Assembly (NCBI GenBank): GCA_036897095.1
Contig: JAYMSP010000546.1
Coordinates: 1-47,674 of the forward strand
Reading direction: 5' to 3'
DNA length: 47,674 nt
Source of the DNA: Plantago elongata
Taxonomy: Eukaryota > Streptophyta > Magnoliopsida > Lamiales > Plantaginaceae
Under the pieces are notes generated by a model. The model worked only from the letters and a program-made list of their open reading frames with translations, ran no database searches and was not told the origin of the DNA. Shown here in pieces: positions 20,357 to 31,986 of the stretch. The position numbers were made by a program, and so were the translations under genes. Numbering within the stretch: position 1 is the first letter of the stretch; each line of letters opens with the position of its first letter.

Positions 20357-23300
20357 AAAGTTGAAGTTCACCAAGTTTGATCGAGAAAAAAAAAATCTAT
20401 TTTAACAACTCAATTGCATTTGCATAAAAAACACCAAGTGGAGATTTATTAATTTTTTATACGAAAATAGATGTTTTAAAATCTTTAGATGTTTAAATGT
20501 TGCATTGGATTATTTTAAGTTTGTTTATTGATGTTTTAATGACTTTTCTGGAACCTTTAAACTTATTTAATGGTTGTTTAATGATATTAGTTTGTCACTT
20601 CAAAACTAATAAATTATCATAAAAGTATCATGTAGGTATTTAAAACAATCACCATCTATTTGAAAATTAACAAACGAGGTTAAAACTATAATTGAAATAT
20701 ACATTGACGACGCATTAAAACATCATATAATCTCTTAAAAGTATAAGTAAATATGTTAAAAATGCAATTGAAACTTTCAATGTTAACAACTTTAAATCAT
20801 GACATAACCTATTAAAAATATAACGGAAAATGTGTTTCTTAATGGTATTTTAAGAAAATCGACCGATCAAACCGCTAAAATTCAAAAACCGTAAATGACT
20901 AAAAAAGACTTTGATTTTCCTATATTTTAAGAAAATCTGATTTTTTTCAAAACTTTGACAGTTGTCATTGAATAAAGTGATGATAAAATAAAAAATCAAA
21001 GATAGGTATAAGGAATTAATGATGAGTTGATAAACTTTTTTTACTTATGAATTAGAAAGTTTAAATAAAACTTGAATAATATAAAGTTAAGAAGTTATCA
21101 ATTGGACAAATGAGGTATAAAGATTGATGTTCCTTCTCCAAGGAAATAAATACTTTAAAGTTTAAACTACCCAAAAAAGGTTGATAATGTTATTCATATA
21201 AATAATAAGTACATTCATAAGAATCATAGAATTAAACGTATTTAATTTTAAACAATTTTAGAATGAGTGAACTATTAAAAGTTTTTTATGGCGGATGCGA
21301 GTGAGCAAAAAGTGCTCTAAAAGGGCATGTTTTGGTTTGTGACTTTGCATAGCCAACATATGTATAGCTTAATTAGAGAGTGATGAGTGAGTAATATATA
21401 TTGGGTCGCTCCAAATATAAAATTGTGCCTACATAAAATAGTTGTTAGAGCGCTACGAAATGTATCAAGGCCAATAAAGCCGCAAACTCAAAATGGAGCT
21501 ATTGGTTGGTACAAGCAAGGCCGATGAGGATATTGAGCAATTTAAGGAAGACTCCTACTTCTTAAAGGTGGGTTGGCTCATTTCAAATTCAAGATGCCTA
21601 ATTAAATATTTGAGGATTTGAAATGTAGTAAGCTCAAACTTGGGTTTGACATGACCAAGCTAGGCATATTATTTGTAGCCTCCCATAACATATAATATAT
21701 GTACTACTTTCAATGGGAGCTTAAGGAATGCCATCACCTGTCTAGATGAATATTTTAGTGGGTTGGTTGTTGTCATCGGTGAACACTTATATCACACTTT
21801 GTTTGGCACTCTTCAGGAAGTAAATATGTTACAATGAACACTCTCGCGTATACTCGTATGTTTGATGTATAATTTATTATATAAATTTACAATTACATGC
21901 ATATTTTGTAATTTAAAATTATGATTTAATTATTTTTTTTTCCGTTTGAATGTCTCTAGTATTAGATTACAAGATACTCTTTCTGATTCATTATTTTTCA
22001 GGATTGAGGAGATGAAAAAATTCGATGAGTGGATAGTACACGTTGATGACAACGTTGCATGTTAAGATAATTACCCTCAGGTTGATATCAAGATCTCTAA
22101 GTGGAATAAATTTAAACAAAGCAATTTTTTTTAAGAATAAAAGAAGCAAAAATGATGATAATGAAAGTCAGACATGGCTAATAATAATACTGTCACATTG
22201 TATTATTAGTAATATTATGATTTAAATAATTGGAACATTCTAAAATTTAATCTCATCCTTTATTTTTTATTAATGCGACAAGGCATCGCATTGTCGCATA
22301 ACGTTGCATAATATTTAAAAATATTATATGAGTCAATTAATTACATACCCTTGATCTTTTAAACTTAACAAAATATACTTAAATAATTCAAATCAACCCC
22401 ATATAAATAAAAAAAAATACAAAAAGTACCCATTTAATATTCTTCAAAAAAATAAATATATATATAAATTAATGATTACTCCCACCGGAGCTTCGGTTGC
22501 AGAATCATCCGGCTCGACTGAGCTTCCAGATTTGAAGCTCAGGCAGTCATGGCGGAACTCTGCCATAGCTTCCTCCTCGAGCTTCCACAACTCTATTGTT
22601 AGTATAAAAAAAAAAATTGTCGAAGTTCCGATGACTATGGTGGTGCCGGCGGAATGAAAGAAGTGGGGAGGAGGAAAAAGGTGGTGATAAATTTTGGAGA
22701 AGGAGTTACTTTGGGTTTGATAAAAAGGGTGATTTGTAAATATATGCCATTTTATGTTCTTAAAATCATTTGAATTATTTAAATAGTTAATAATTTATTT
22801 TTTATTAGTAAATCATGCCACTTGTTTTATTTTGAGTTGTGTACTATTATTTGACTGCACACCATGGTGCGGTTGTGAGAATTGGCTGCAACCGATTGAG
22901 TTACCTCTTTGTTGTTGGGCCTCATGTGGGTACCACCTCCTTTTTATTTATTTTTAAATTTATTTTATTATTTTATTATTTAAAAATATAAAAATTATAC
23001 TATCGTTTATATTTTTTCAAGATCTACAAAATGAGATCAGTTAAGATATATTTTCTCATATCGTAAATTTCACCCTTCATGTTTATACGTTCGTATTTTT
23101 ATTGTTTCACTATTCTACTCATATTCAATGAAAAAACTACAATCTTCACTGCAACTTTTAATATCCGTATTAATATAACTATAAACAAAAATAAAAAATA
23201 TAAAAAAATAAAAAAATTCTCACGACTGCGATCGCAACCATCACCACAATGGAGAAAAATGATTACAAGCCGCTGTTGCGGAGCGACCAATTTTGTTGGT

Positions 23301-23432
23301 TATCATAGTTAACGTCTTAGAACAGTGCGACATAATATTGGAATTAGACAATCTAGAAAGTGTTGGTGCAAAGTAAACCCGGTTCACCGACGGAAAGATA
23401 CTAAAATTGCATCCCAACAACTTTTGGTCTGT
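20357..23432. other. 3-kb AT-rich intergenic region, no gene seen
   Basis: No supportable gene. A somewhat less AT-rich stretch at 21280-21800 and another at 22470-22660 contain short open frames (for example 22472-22657), but with no recognisable domain. Around 22865-22900 and 23217-23240 short, imperfect inverted repeats (GCGGTTGTGAGAAT-like) could be remnants of a MITE. Nothing here is assigned with confidence. Confidence 0.5.
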
Positions 23433-23549
23433 GTATATACCCATCTCAAATCAACTGTGACACTGTTTTTACTCTCTCCCAATCCCTCAAACGATTGAAG
23501 AGAGAAACAAAAATCCGAGAAGCCCTAAAACCCCAATTCGAAACCCTAA
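23433..23549 (+). promoter_or_regulatory. TFIIB core promoter: TATA and telo-box
   Basis: A GTATATAC TATA-like element at 23433-23440 is followed by a CT-rich leader and two telo-box-type motifs: CCCTAAAACCCC at 23523-23534 and AAACCCTAA at 23541-23549. Telo-boxes are common in the leaders of plant genes for the translation and transcription machinery. Confidence 0.55.
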
Positions 23550-23613
23550 AACTTGAATTTGAATTCCTTCAGTGAAGTAACCTAACCTACTAAATTCCTG
23601 TTGATCAAAGATC

Positions 23614-26600
23614 ATGATGTCAGATACATACTGCTCGGATTGCAAACGGAATACCGAAGTGGTGTTCGATCACGCAGCAGGAGACACAGTTTGCTCAGAG
23701 TGTGGTCTTGTGTTGGAATCCCGGTCCATCGACGAGACCTCTGAGTGGAGAACTTTTGCCGACGAGTCCGGTGATCACGACCCTAACCGTGTTGGTGGCC
23801 CTGTAAACCCTCTCCTTGCTGATGCTGCTTTGTCCACTGTCATATCCCGGGGTGCCAACGGCTCTAGTGCTGATGCATCTCTTTCCAAGCTTCAGAATCG
23901 CGGCGGTGATCCTGATCGTGCACTCGTTCTTGCCTTTAAGACTATTTCTACCATGGCTGATAGGTCTGCCTTTACTAAACCTCATTCAAACAATTAATAA
24001 GCGCTGTTTATGTTTCTTCTAAGTTACATTTCGGCTTGCTTGTGTACTGTTCAAGTATAGAGTCACTAGTTTGATATGGTAGCAGACAGTTAGTTGCAAA
24101 TAGACATTGAATGAGCATATCTTGTTTTAGATGGCTTAATGGTTTGGTAGTACAAGACAGTTAGTTGCAAATAGACATTGAATGAGCGTATCTTGTTTTA
24201 GATGGCTGAATGTTTAGGTAGTACAATTCGATGCTTGAGAATTTGAGTATTTGCGCCTAACAATTGGATGGGTGTAGTTATTTCTAATATCTAAGGTGTT
24301 GAATTCGAGTTTTATCCCAATTAAGCTTCAATACCTATTTTCCTAACTGACATTTGATAATTCCTCTTGGCCAGGTTGAGTCTTGTGACAATCATTAAGG
24401 TATGCAGACTCTTCCACATTTTTTTTCCTCTCGAGGTCTATGAATAGGGGAATGAACTTGCCTTATGAGAATCCAGTGATTAATTTTATCATGTATATTA
24501 TTGTGTATTGTCTCCTGAACTGTAGTCTTAGCTGCAAAACAAGATTCTACATATTCTCTTGCCTTTAATGTATTGGTTTAGAGGTAGAGGGGGTCTTTAC
24601 TACGTATAGTTCAAATGTTGCTCAGAGTTTTTATTAAATCTTCTTTTAATACTTGCTAAATTGAAATATATTCTCAGTTTCTTAAGAGTCCACAAGACAG
24701 GATTCTTTGTCCCATTTTTATTGCCTCAATGTGTCGGGAAGGGTAAAATGTATGTGCTCGCAATATGGGGTATATAAGTTGCAGAAACGAGAAGATATTG
24801 CACATTAGGAATAGCTGCCATAAAGTCAAACTGTAGTGTTCTTCTCATTACAAAAGCTAGCTAGCTGTCTATATATAACGTGTAGAAGTGCATGCTAAAG
24901 GCATTCCAGTAGCAGGTGCATATTAGTCACGACGCTTGATCATCTTCCCAAAATTCAAGTGCCTGTGGAGTAATTTCCACATGTTGTAGCTAGCCTGGTT
25001 CTCTGTGTTTAACAGGTTACAGTGAGGAGTCAACTAGACAAAGATTTTCCTTCTTTTTCCAACAACAAAAGATCCAGCCTACGCACAATGTCTTCCTTTC
25101 AGAATTCCTGCCCAGTTGCTGCCCTGTCCTCTAAAAATCAAATAAAGGAACTCATTGATCCCTTTATATTCCTGGGAGGAAGCTCTAGCTTGTCTTAGTC
25201 AGTTGTGTTCCTCCACTCCACAAATACTAGCAGACTACAAACATTCAAGTCTATCGACTCCATATAAAGACCTCCCCCAAACAAAACAGCAAATTATAAC
25301 AAAACATAACAAAAAAATTGTAGTACATAACGAAAAAAGAAAAGATGTTTTGTAGTACACAAACTGCACCAACATTTACAAACCTAGTCAAGTGTTCTTT
25401 ACCAACAAGCTGTGTGCATAACAGACAGTTTAAGCTTGGTATGCCATCATAACTCCCTTTTATTCTGTATATAACTCCTGATCAAGAATTGCGTTGGATG
25501 TATTGTCCACGTTGCGGGGCAATGCAATTTTTTGTGAGAGTTACTGATACACTTCACAGTTTTTAGAAGTACGGAGACCAAAAGTAAGGTATTATGAACT
25601 TTTGATGATCAATGAATATGTGTAGAACTATTTCTTTACTTGATTTTTTTTTCCCTTTCTAGTTTCTGCCAGAATTTCGATGAGTATATGAGATATTAGC
25701 TCCGCCCTATAATTATATAGCAGTTGTGTTGATAATTTCCAATTTATGTATTTTAAAGAAATCAAGCTAGTGCTTCAAACTACAGTAGAAGCCCTAAAAA
25801 CAAGTCTGGCTCTAAACCAGACAGCTTCGTGTTGGGGCCCGGTTTAATTTCGGGTTGTGTTTGGTTCTTTGTACGAGGGTATTTGTTACAGGCCTAGTGT
25901 CCTAAATTTCTAATTTATTTATTTATTTATTTATTCAATGTAATATTTTAGACATTAGGACCTAAACGTTCAGTGATCATCTTAAAAGGTTTATATAAGA
26001 AAATTTCCCTGTAAAAGAGTGACTTAGGGGTTTATTATTCATTAATAAGGTTTTAGTCTAGGTGGCATTGGAGATTGGTGTCTTTACTATATTTAAGTTC
26101 TTTCAGTATAACTTCAGAAAAGAAGCTTTTGCTACACCAAAATCAGCTCTTTTCGAAAATCGACCTGCTCTATCAATTGGTTTGACCTGTCCTACTGGTT
26201 TTAGATATACCCTACCTGAAACTTCATTTTATACGGCCATTGTGGGTTTGATATATACCCTACCTAACAGGTTCTTGGTATTAGGTGGGTTTGTATGTAC
26301 CTTACCAGTATAAAAATTCTTTACTTTATGTGGGCATTGAACGGAACGGGTTTGAGTTGGGTAGGTTTGAACTCTATCTGTTTGCTGGTATAATTTGGTT
26401 GTAAACTTCCCTGTATCTTTGTACTAACTTGTTTTGTGATGGCTGGTATGTCCCATAAGGACCGGGCTAGTGAAATATATAAAAGATTGGAAGATCAGAA
26501 GTGTACTAGAGGGAGAAACTTGGAGGCTCTAGTAGCTGCTTGCATTTATATTGCTTGTCGGCAGGAAGGCAAGCCGCGCACTGTTAAAGGTGCTGCCTTA

Positions 26601-28744
26601 ATTACTGATTTATTATTGTTTCCAGTTACCCCATCTATGATAGTCCTCTGAACCTGTGAGTCTCCATTAGAAATATGCTCCATTGTTTCTGGAGCAACAA
26701 AGAAAGAAATTGGCCGAGCGAAAGAATTTATCGTCAAACAGTTGAAGGTTGAAATGGGCGAGCACATGGAGATGGGCACAATTCATGCAGGGGACTATCT
26801 GGTAAGATTGCAATATGAGAAATTAGTCTTAAGAACTGTTGAACTAGTTTTGAATTGCAAATGAATTTGTAGTTCTTGCTTTAATGAGTCATAAGGCTGT
26901 TAATGGTCTCTGAACTCTATTATGCTTTTGGATTTTGTTTTTCAGAGACGTTTCTGTTCTAATTTGGGCATGAACAATGAAGAGGTGAAAGCTGTCCAAG
27001 AAACTGTCGCAAAGGCAGGGGACTTTGATATTAGGTGTGGTGATGCTCTTTTCTTAATCACATCATGTCCTGTGGCCGTTTGACATAATTCATCTCCCAT
27101 CTCCTCTCTACTTATTTGGAATCAGGAGCTACTAACATGAACTTCTCATGCTAACCATAAAAATTTAGTGATGTCCAATAGCAAAATACTACTATGCTAT
27201 CAGGTCCTTTACATGTTTTGATTGAAGAGCTTTGTGAGAAAAGAATGCTAACAATGTATCACTGATAAGATTCCAGAATATATTGTCCTCTCCAACACAT
27301 ATCATATGCTTGGGTTTTGGAGAAGTGAAGTCATCCTGTCATCTTATGAAAGAATAATGAACCTTTATGTCTGCACAAGGATATGAGTTTGAAAGTACAA
27401 TGTCAAGGAAACGTAAAAGATGTGTGAGTCAGATATTAATTGTCCCCTTTATAAGTGTATGAATTAGAATTACAGTATTCTTTATATGAATTAACCTTTT
27501 GTAAAAATATGTTGCCCCTTAGAATCATTTAGTGAACCCAATGTTACCACCCCTACTTCTCTGCTATCAACAAAATTCATATTTAAACTGACTGACCAAG
27601 TTATTGTTTGTGGTGTTACAGGCGGAGCCCTATTTCTATTGCTGCAGCTATCATATTCATGATAACCCAGCTCTCGGAGTCCAAAAAACCACTGCGAGGT
27701 TGGTGCTTTTATATGTTAAATCATGTTTACATGAGAGTCCCATGACCCTAATCTTGATATCGTCTTGAGTTCGATGTGTCATCGGTTTGCATTCTTATAC
27801 CCTGACTCACATGAACGTATTAGTATTATGTATTAACATATCTAAAAAAGAATTTGTCAAAGTAAAGAAAAGTTGGACCAGAAATTTGTTTTAGGGTGGT
27901 AAAAAAAAATAAGAAAACAGTGTTATTTAGCAGAGGTTTTGAAACATTATAAGCCACAAAGTAATGCATCATGCTTCTCATTATGCTATTTTAATTGTCC
28001 AGCACAAAGTTTATCATTTCTATTTTTTATAATGTTACCTTCTACCCCACTCAACTTATACCCACATAATGAACTCAAATTCACAACTTTACCAACCGAT
28101 TATCTCATTTTTATTCATTCTTTAATTAATTTTTTTTTCTTTATGTAAATAATAATATTCTACTTTCCACTTCATTAATCCACTATCAATTTGTATTCAT
28201 TCTTAATCATTTTCCATCTCAGTTCATTCTTAATTTCTTTATGTAAATAATAATAATACTTGGATGGATGAAGTACAAGTTATGAAATTCATAGCACACA
28301 CAATTTCATCTCAGTTCAGCATAAATTGCTAAGTATACCTTTTTCATTCTTGATAGCCTTGTCTTACTTCTGACTTGGGGATTTATTTCTTGTTCCTTTG
28401 AGTTAATTATTGGATAGTAATTTTTTGTGTGGTGGATAGCCTAGTAATTGGATATGTGGCGGATATGCGAGTTAAGTTCAAGATGATGTCAAATAACTAT
28501 TGCATTCAATGTTATGTACGTGGTAGATAGCCTAAGAATTCCATCTTACTTGGTTTCTAATGTTTTGTTTGTTTAACTTCAATTTGGAAAAATGTTTGTT
28601 GCAGAAATCTCGGCAGCCACAACAGTTGCAGAGGGCACTATAAAAAATGCTTATAGAGATCTTTACCCTCATGCTGCCAAGATCATACCAGAATGGTATG
28701 CAAAGGAGAAGGACCTTAAAAACCTCAGCAGCCCAAAAGCATAA
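23614..28744 (+). CDS. TFIIB: Transcription initiation factor IIB (TFIIB), seven exons
   Basis: General RNA polymerase II factor that bridges TBP-promoter and polymerase in the nucleus. Exons: 23614-23963, 24375-24399 (a 25-nt microexon), 26460-26589, 26671-26801, 26946-27034, 27622-27698 and 28605-28744. All introns are GT-AG, and the joined frame is open for 942 nt, 313 aa; plant TFIIB is about 312 aa. The zinc ribbon has Cys 7, 10, 27 and 30 (YCSDCKR...VCSECGLV), then the B-reader/linker ([14 protein letters not shown]). Two cyclin folds follow: the first includes [14 protein letters not shown] and [21 protein letters not shown]; the second includes [57 protein letters not shown] and a C-terminal [11 protein letters not shown]. 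The microexon supplies LSLVTIIK at residues 118-125, otherwise missing. Family members start MSD, so the second ATG (23617) is the likelier start. The gene looks intact. Confidence 0.96.
24085..24226. repeat. 71-bp tandem duplication in TFIIB intron 1
   Basis: Copies 24085-24155 and 24156-24226 share GACAGTTAGTTGCAAATAGA and the following sequence with about four substitutions. It lies between exon 1 and the microexon and does not touch splice sites. Confidence 0.85.
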
Positions 28745-29423
28745 ATTATTGGCTAGTTTTCAGGTTTTGTATTGTGGGAAACACAGGCCATACTGGAGAA
28801 GTTCAATACAGTTTCTGTTCTGAAGTCTAATTGATTGGTGGCTAATATTGTGGCTTCAGTTTGAAATATTTATCAACCAAAATCTACTGTATGTGTATAT
28901 ATCTAATATATCAAATCAATGGGGTTTCTATACTCTGTTTTGTGCACTGTTTGTAAATGTTGATGTGCATTGTCTGTTGATTGTTTTCTACTCCGATGCT
29001 GAGCAATTCCCCAATCTACTATGTGGTCTGATCGACTTTTAGAGAAGGCTAATGAAACTGTAGCAATATGCTATGGTTCTAAAATGCCCCCTAAAGAAAT
29101 TCACCAACTTTGTTATCTCCAATACTAATTATAGAACAAATCCTCAAATTACTCCTCTTTCTCTGCAGGAATAAAGATGGGATATATAATTTTAGATCAT
29201 TTTGATTTCCGAGATCTAATATGAAGGAACTCTATCGTTGAGAGAGCAATCGATTTTGAAGTTTGAATTATAATCTGCATGAATGTGTAATGGTTTTAGA
29301 TTATATCTCTTGATCGATGTGTGAAGTTGTTGGTGAAATGTGGGATTCATACTATGAGCAACTAGGAGATACTTGAAAGGAAGTTGATGGTAAACAAAAT
29401 GGTTTCATGGAAGCAAGATTCTC
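28745..29423. other. TFIIB 3' UTR and intergenic
   Basis: The first few hundred bases after the TFIIB stop presumably hold its 3' UTR. No further gene is seen before the LINE remnant. Confidence 0.5.
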
Positions 29424-29928
29424 AGATCAAGAACTAGAAGCTTTCCAAAACCATGGAAATTAGCAATCATCGTTCAAACAGATGGCTTTACGAGAGCAAT
29501 TCTTAAATATTGAAAAACAATTACAGATCTAACAGAAGGTTTCTACTTAGTCAAGACTCAATTAGAGGAGGATCAGCCAAACATACATGCAGTTGAACCG
29601 TGGTTTCTATTTAAACACTACCTAGCAATACAACAACGAAAACCAACGTTCAAAGCATCACAGGGACGAATTGACCATATGCAATTTGGATCCAACAACG
29701 AAAGAATAGGTTCTCTACTTGGTATACCATGCATGTAAAAAAGGGGAGATTTGCACGAATCTGTGTACACGCAGGCCACTTCCCAAGTCGATCATGGTGG
29801 ATCAGTTTGAGCAGGAGTTGATATATGAAATTACAGAGGAATTCTGTTTTCAATGTGGAAGGAATGGACACTCTAGGCCAAACTGCACGCAAAAGAATGT
29901 GAGAGGAATGACCAGAGTATGGATATGA
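29424..29928 (+). pseudogene. LINE ORF1 remnant (DUF4283 plus zinc knuckle)
   Basis: One frame carries PWKLAIIVQTDGFTRAIL, a stop, then EGFYLVKTQLEEDQ and EPWFLFKHYLAIQQ, the order seen in DUF4283 of plant LINE ORF1 (PW..., FFLVKF..., GPWF..HYL.V). After a frameshift, the frame 29719-29928 has EICTNLCTRRPLPKSI and a CCHC knuckle, CFQCGRNGHSRPNC, as in the zf-CCHC_4 element. No endonuclease or RT follows, so this is a dead 5' fragment. Confidence 0.7.
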
Positions 29929-30340
29929 GAAAAGAGCAATTGAAGGCATGAACATTCATTTCATAGGATAGAGGTAAACCACACCAAGGGACTACTATAA
30001 TGTTATTTACGAAATTTATTTAAGGTTTATTAAGCTTATTATACTTCTATCTTGTTAATTTTCATTTTAACCTTTAGCATATAATATATTGTCAACAATT
30101 GACATTGGCTTTAAATTATTTCCCTCCCATAAAATATTAACTAATTGTTATACTTGATTTCATATTTTGCATAGGCTAAATTATTATAAATAATTTGGAC
30201 CAATATAACATGTATAATAAATGCTCTACTGGTATTAGACAAGTAGTATGGAAAATGTTCGTAAATGATTTTTTTGGGTCATTTAATTTTAATTTCCATT
30301 GTTAGAATATTGTATATAAAAATGCCATCCAGTGGATGAC
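29929..30340. other. AT-rich upstream region of the defensin gene
   Basis: No gene is seen. It contains the distal promoter of the defensin gene, with no motif I would assign firmly. Confidence 0.5.
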
Positions 30341-30354
30341 TATATATATATATA
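30341..30354 (+). promoter_or_regulatory. TATA box of the defensin gene
   Basis: A TATATATATATATA run, 66 bp before the ATG at 30420. Expected transcription start is near 30385, giving a leader of about 35 nt. Confidence 0.55.
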
Positions 30355-30419
30355 CAATGTAAAGTTTAACTAATTAAAAATATATTATTTCTCATCAACA
30401 CAATTTGTCCTCGGTATAT

Positions 30420-30925
30420 ATGGCTTCAAAGTTTAATATTATGATCTTTCTCATTCTCTTAACGTTTAGTAAGTTTCTCTTAACGTTTAGTAAGTTTTGT
30501 TAAACATATTATTTATATTTTATGGCAAATAGCTAAAATACTAACATTTTTTTTGGTTTTCTTACAAAAATGTAAAAGATATGATGATTGAGGCAACTAG
30601 AGCATCAATTTGTGAAACAACTAGCGAAACGTTCAAGGGTAGGTGTATCGGTAGAGATCGCGACAATTGCAATTCAATTTGTAAAGAAGAAGGGTACGAA
30701 CAAGGTAATTGCTCTTGGATGTCTTGTGTATGCAAAAAGGATTGTGGTGTAAAACATAACAAGTCTGGTGGGACAAGTGAAGACTCTCCAAGTGGTGACA
30801 AGTCATCCCACAAAAGATCTTCAAAAGGAGGTAGCAATGATGAATCTACTGGAGACTCCGATGGAGGCGATGAAAGTTCTGATGGAGGCGATGAAAGTTC
30901 TGATGGAGGCGAAGATAGTTCCTAA
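30420..30925 (+). CDS. Plant defensin with long acidic C-terminal tail
   Basis: Secreted antimicrobial-type peptide (gamma-thionin/knottin fold). Exon 1 (30420-30468) encodes most of the signal peptide, MASKFNIMIFLILLTF. A phase-1 intron interrupts it at the position usual for plant defensins, and exon 2 is 30579-30925; the protein is 131 aa. The mature domain has eight Cys at 28, 39, 47, 51, 61, 66, 68 and 72. This fits C-x10-C-x7-C-x3-C-x9-C-x4-C-x-C-x3-C, with a G-x-C gamma-core (GNC at 59-61). Residues 73-131 form an unusual Ser/Gly/Asp-rich tail ending in repeats of DGGDESS. Class II defensins have C-terminal prodomains, but this one is longer than the defensin domain and repetitive. The exon 1 donor is tandemly duplicated, so a 7-aa-longer signal peptide is possible using a donor at 30490. 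Target and activity are unknown. Confidence 0.85.
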
Positions 30926-31687
30926 GCGTCCAACTAGTCTGTCCATTACAAAAGGAGACAAATAATAATTAGCATATGATTCTCAAAAAATTATAGAGGT
31001 CAATTTAATGTCGTACATTAAAACTTCATGTTTATCTACCAGTAAATATATATGTTTCCTCAATGCAAAACCAGCAACTTAAAGAAACACTGGGGAATCA
31101 TTCATTGATACTCGATAAAATATGGGAACAAAACTCAAAAATAAGAAATTAATAATGTATATATGTTGGTCCATATAACGACAAAGTAAAAATACTAAAG
31201 GGGGTGTTGAATAATATTTTCAAACTTTTGTTAATATAACAGTTTCTCGTATACGAAAAATCTTTGTGAGAAGTGCACGTGTTGTCAATGTATAAATACT
31301 CAATAAGTAATGTAAATCGATAAGTAAATTACAGAGTAAATAACACAAAGTTTTATAGTGTGGTACATGAGAGAAAAAGGCATAAATGATTCTGAGGTTT
31401 GGGCCATTTGGAACATGCAAACAAACGTTAATTGTCCTTGTTAGATTCGGTCTAAAAGTTTAAAAACAATGGAATATATGAGTTTTTAGCTATTTCTTAA
31501 CCGCTGAATGGCGAGGTTAATATTGATGGCACAAACCTCAAACTCACAAGACTCAACTCATCATGCTATACCCCTAGACCTTAGGAACATTATTTGCCTT
31601 TTTCCCAATTTTGAGTGACAAAAATAGGGGAGCTAGCTTGATGCAAAAATTAAACTTTTGGTAAAACAACAAATTTTCACCTATAGT
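30926..31687. other. Defensin 3' flank and intergenic, no gene seen
   Basis: AT-rich. Short open frames here (for example 31220-31420 on the minus strand) have no supporting feature. Confidence 0.5.
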
Positions 31688-31801
31688 AAAAATAAATATA
31701 AAAATAATAAACTTCTAAAATTAGCATGTTTTGTGTGAATCTTGAAAAATAAATATAAAAATAATAAACTTCTAAAATTAGCATGTTTTGTGTGAATCTT
31801 G
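31688..31801. repeat. 57-bp perfect or near-perfect tandem duplication
   Basis: Copy 1 is 31688-31744 and copy 2 is 31745-31801, both containing ATAATAAACTTCTAAAATTA and GCATGTTTTGTGTGAATCTTG. I see no difference, so the duplication is recent. It lies about 100 bp before the PMEI-gene TATA box. Confidence 0.9.
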
Positions 31802-31893
31802 TTTGTTTTGTTACCTCCCATTAATGTAAAGTTTAGATTTGCTAATCATTAGTAACCAGTCATTTAGCAATCATGTATTTGTATATGAACAAA

Positions 31894-31902
31894 AATATAT
31901 AC
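31894..31902 (+). promoter_or_regulatory. TATA box of the PMEI-like gene
   Basis: AATATATAC lies 93 bp before the ATG at 31987, giving a predicted leader of about 60 nt. Confidence 0.5.
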
Positions 31903-31986
31903 ACTGTAAAAAACGTCATTAAGTAACAAGGCAGAGGAAATTGAGGAGGACTTGAAAAGGCAAAAGGTGATCAAGAACAAGAAAAC

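Noticed and set aside
22865..23240. Possible MITE with GCGGTTGTGAGAAT-like inverted ends
   Set aside because: The inverted match is short and imperfect and the flanks show no target-site duplication; not strong enough to annotate.
26062..26313. 83-codon open frame with repeated 'YTLP' in TFIIB intron 2
   Set aside because: It lies wholly inside the intron. The repeats come from three copies of a TATACCCTACC-like phrase, and no domain or start context supports a gene.
26436..26651. 71-codon open frame starting upstream of TFIIB exon 3 and running past its donor
   Set aside because: It merely reads through the exon boundaries: the true exon is 26460-26589, bounded by AG and GT, and the extra residues do not fit the TFIIB family.
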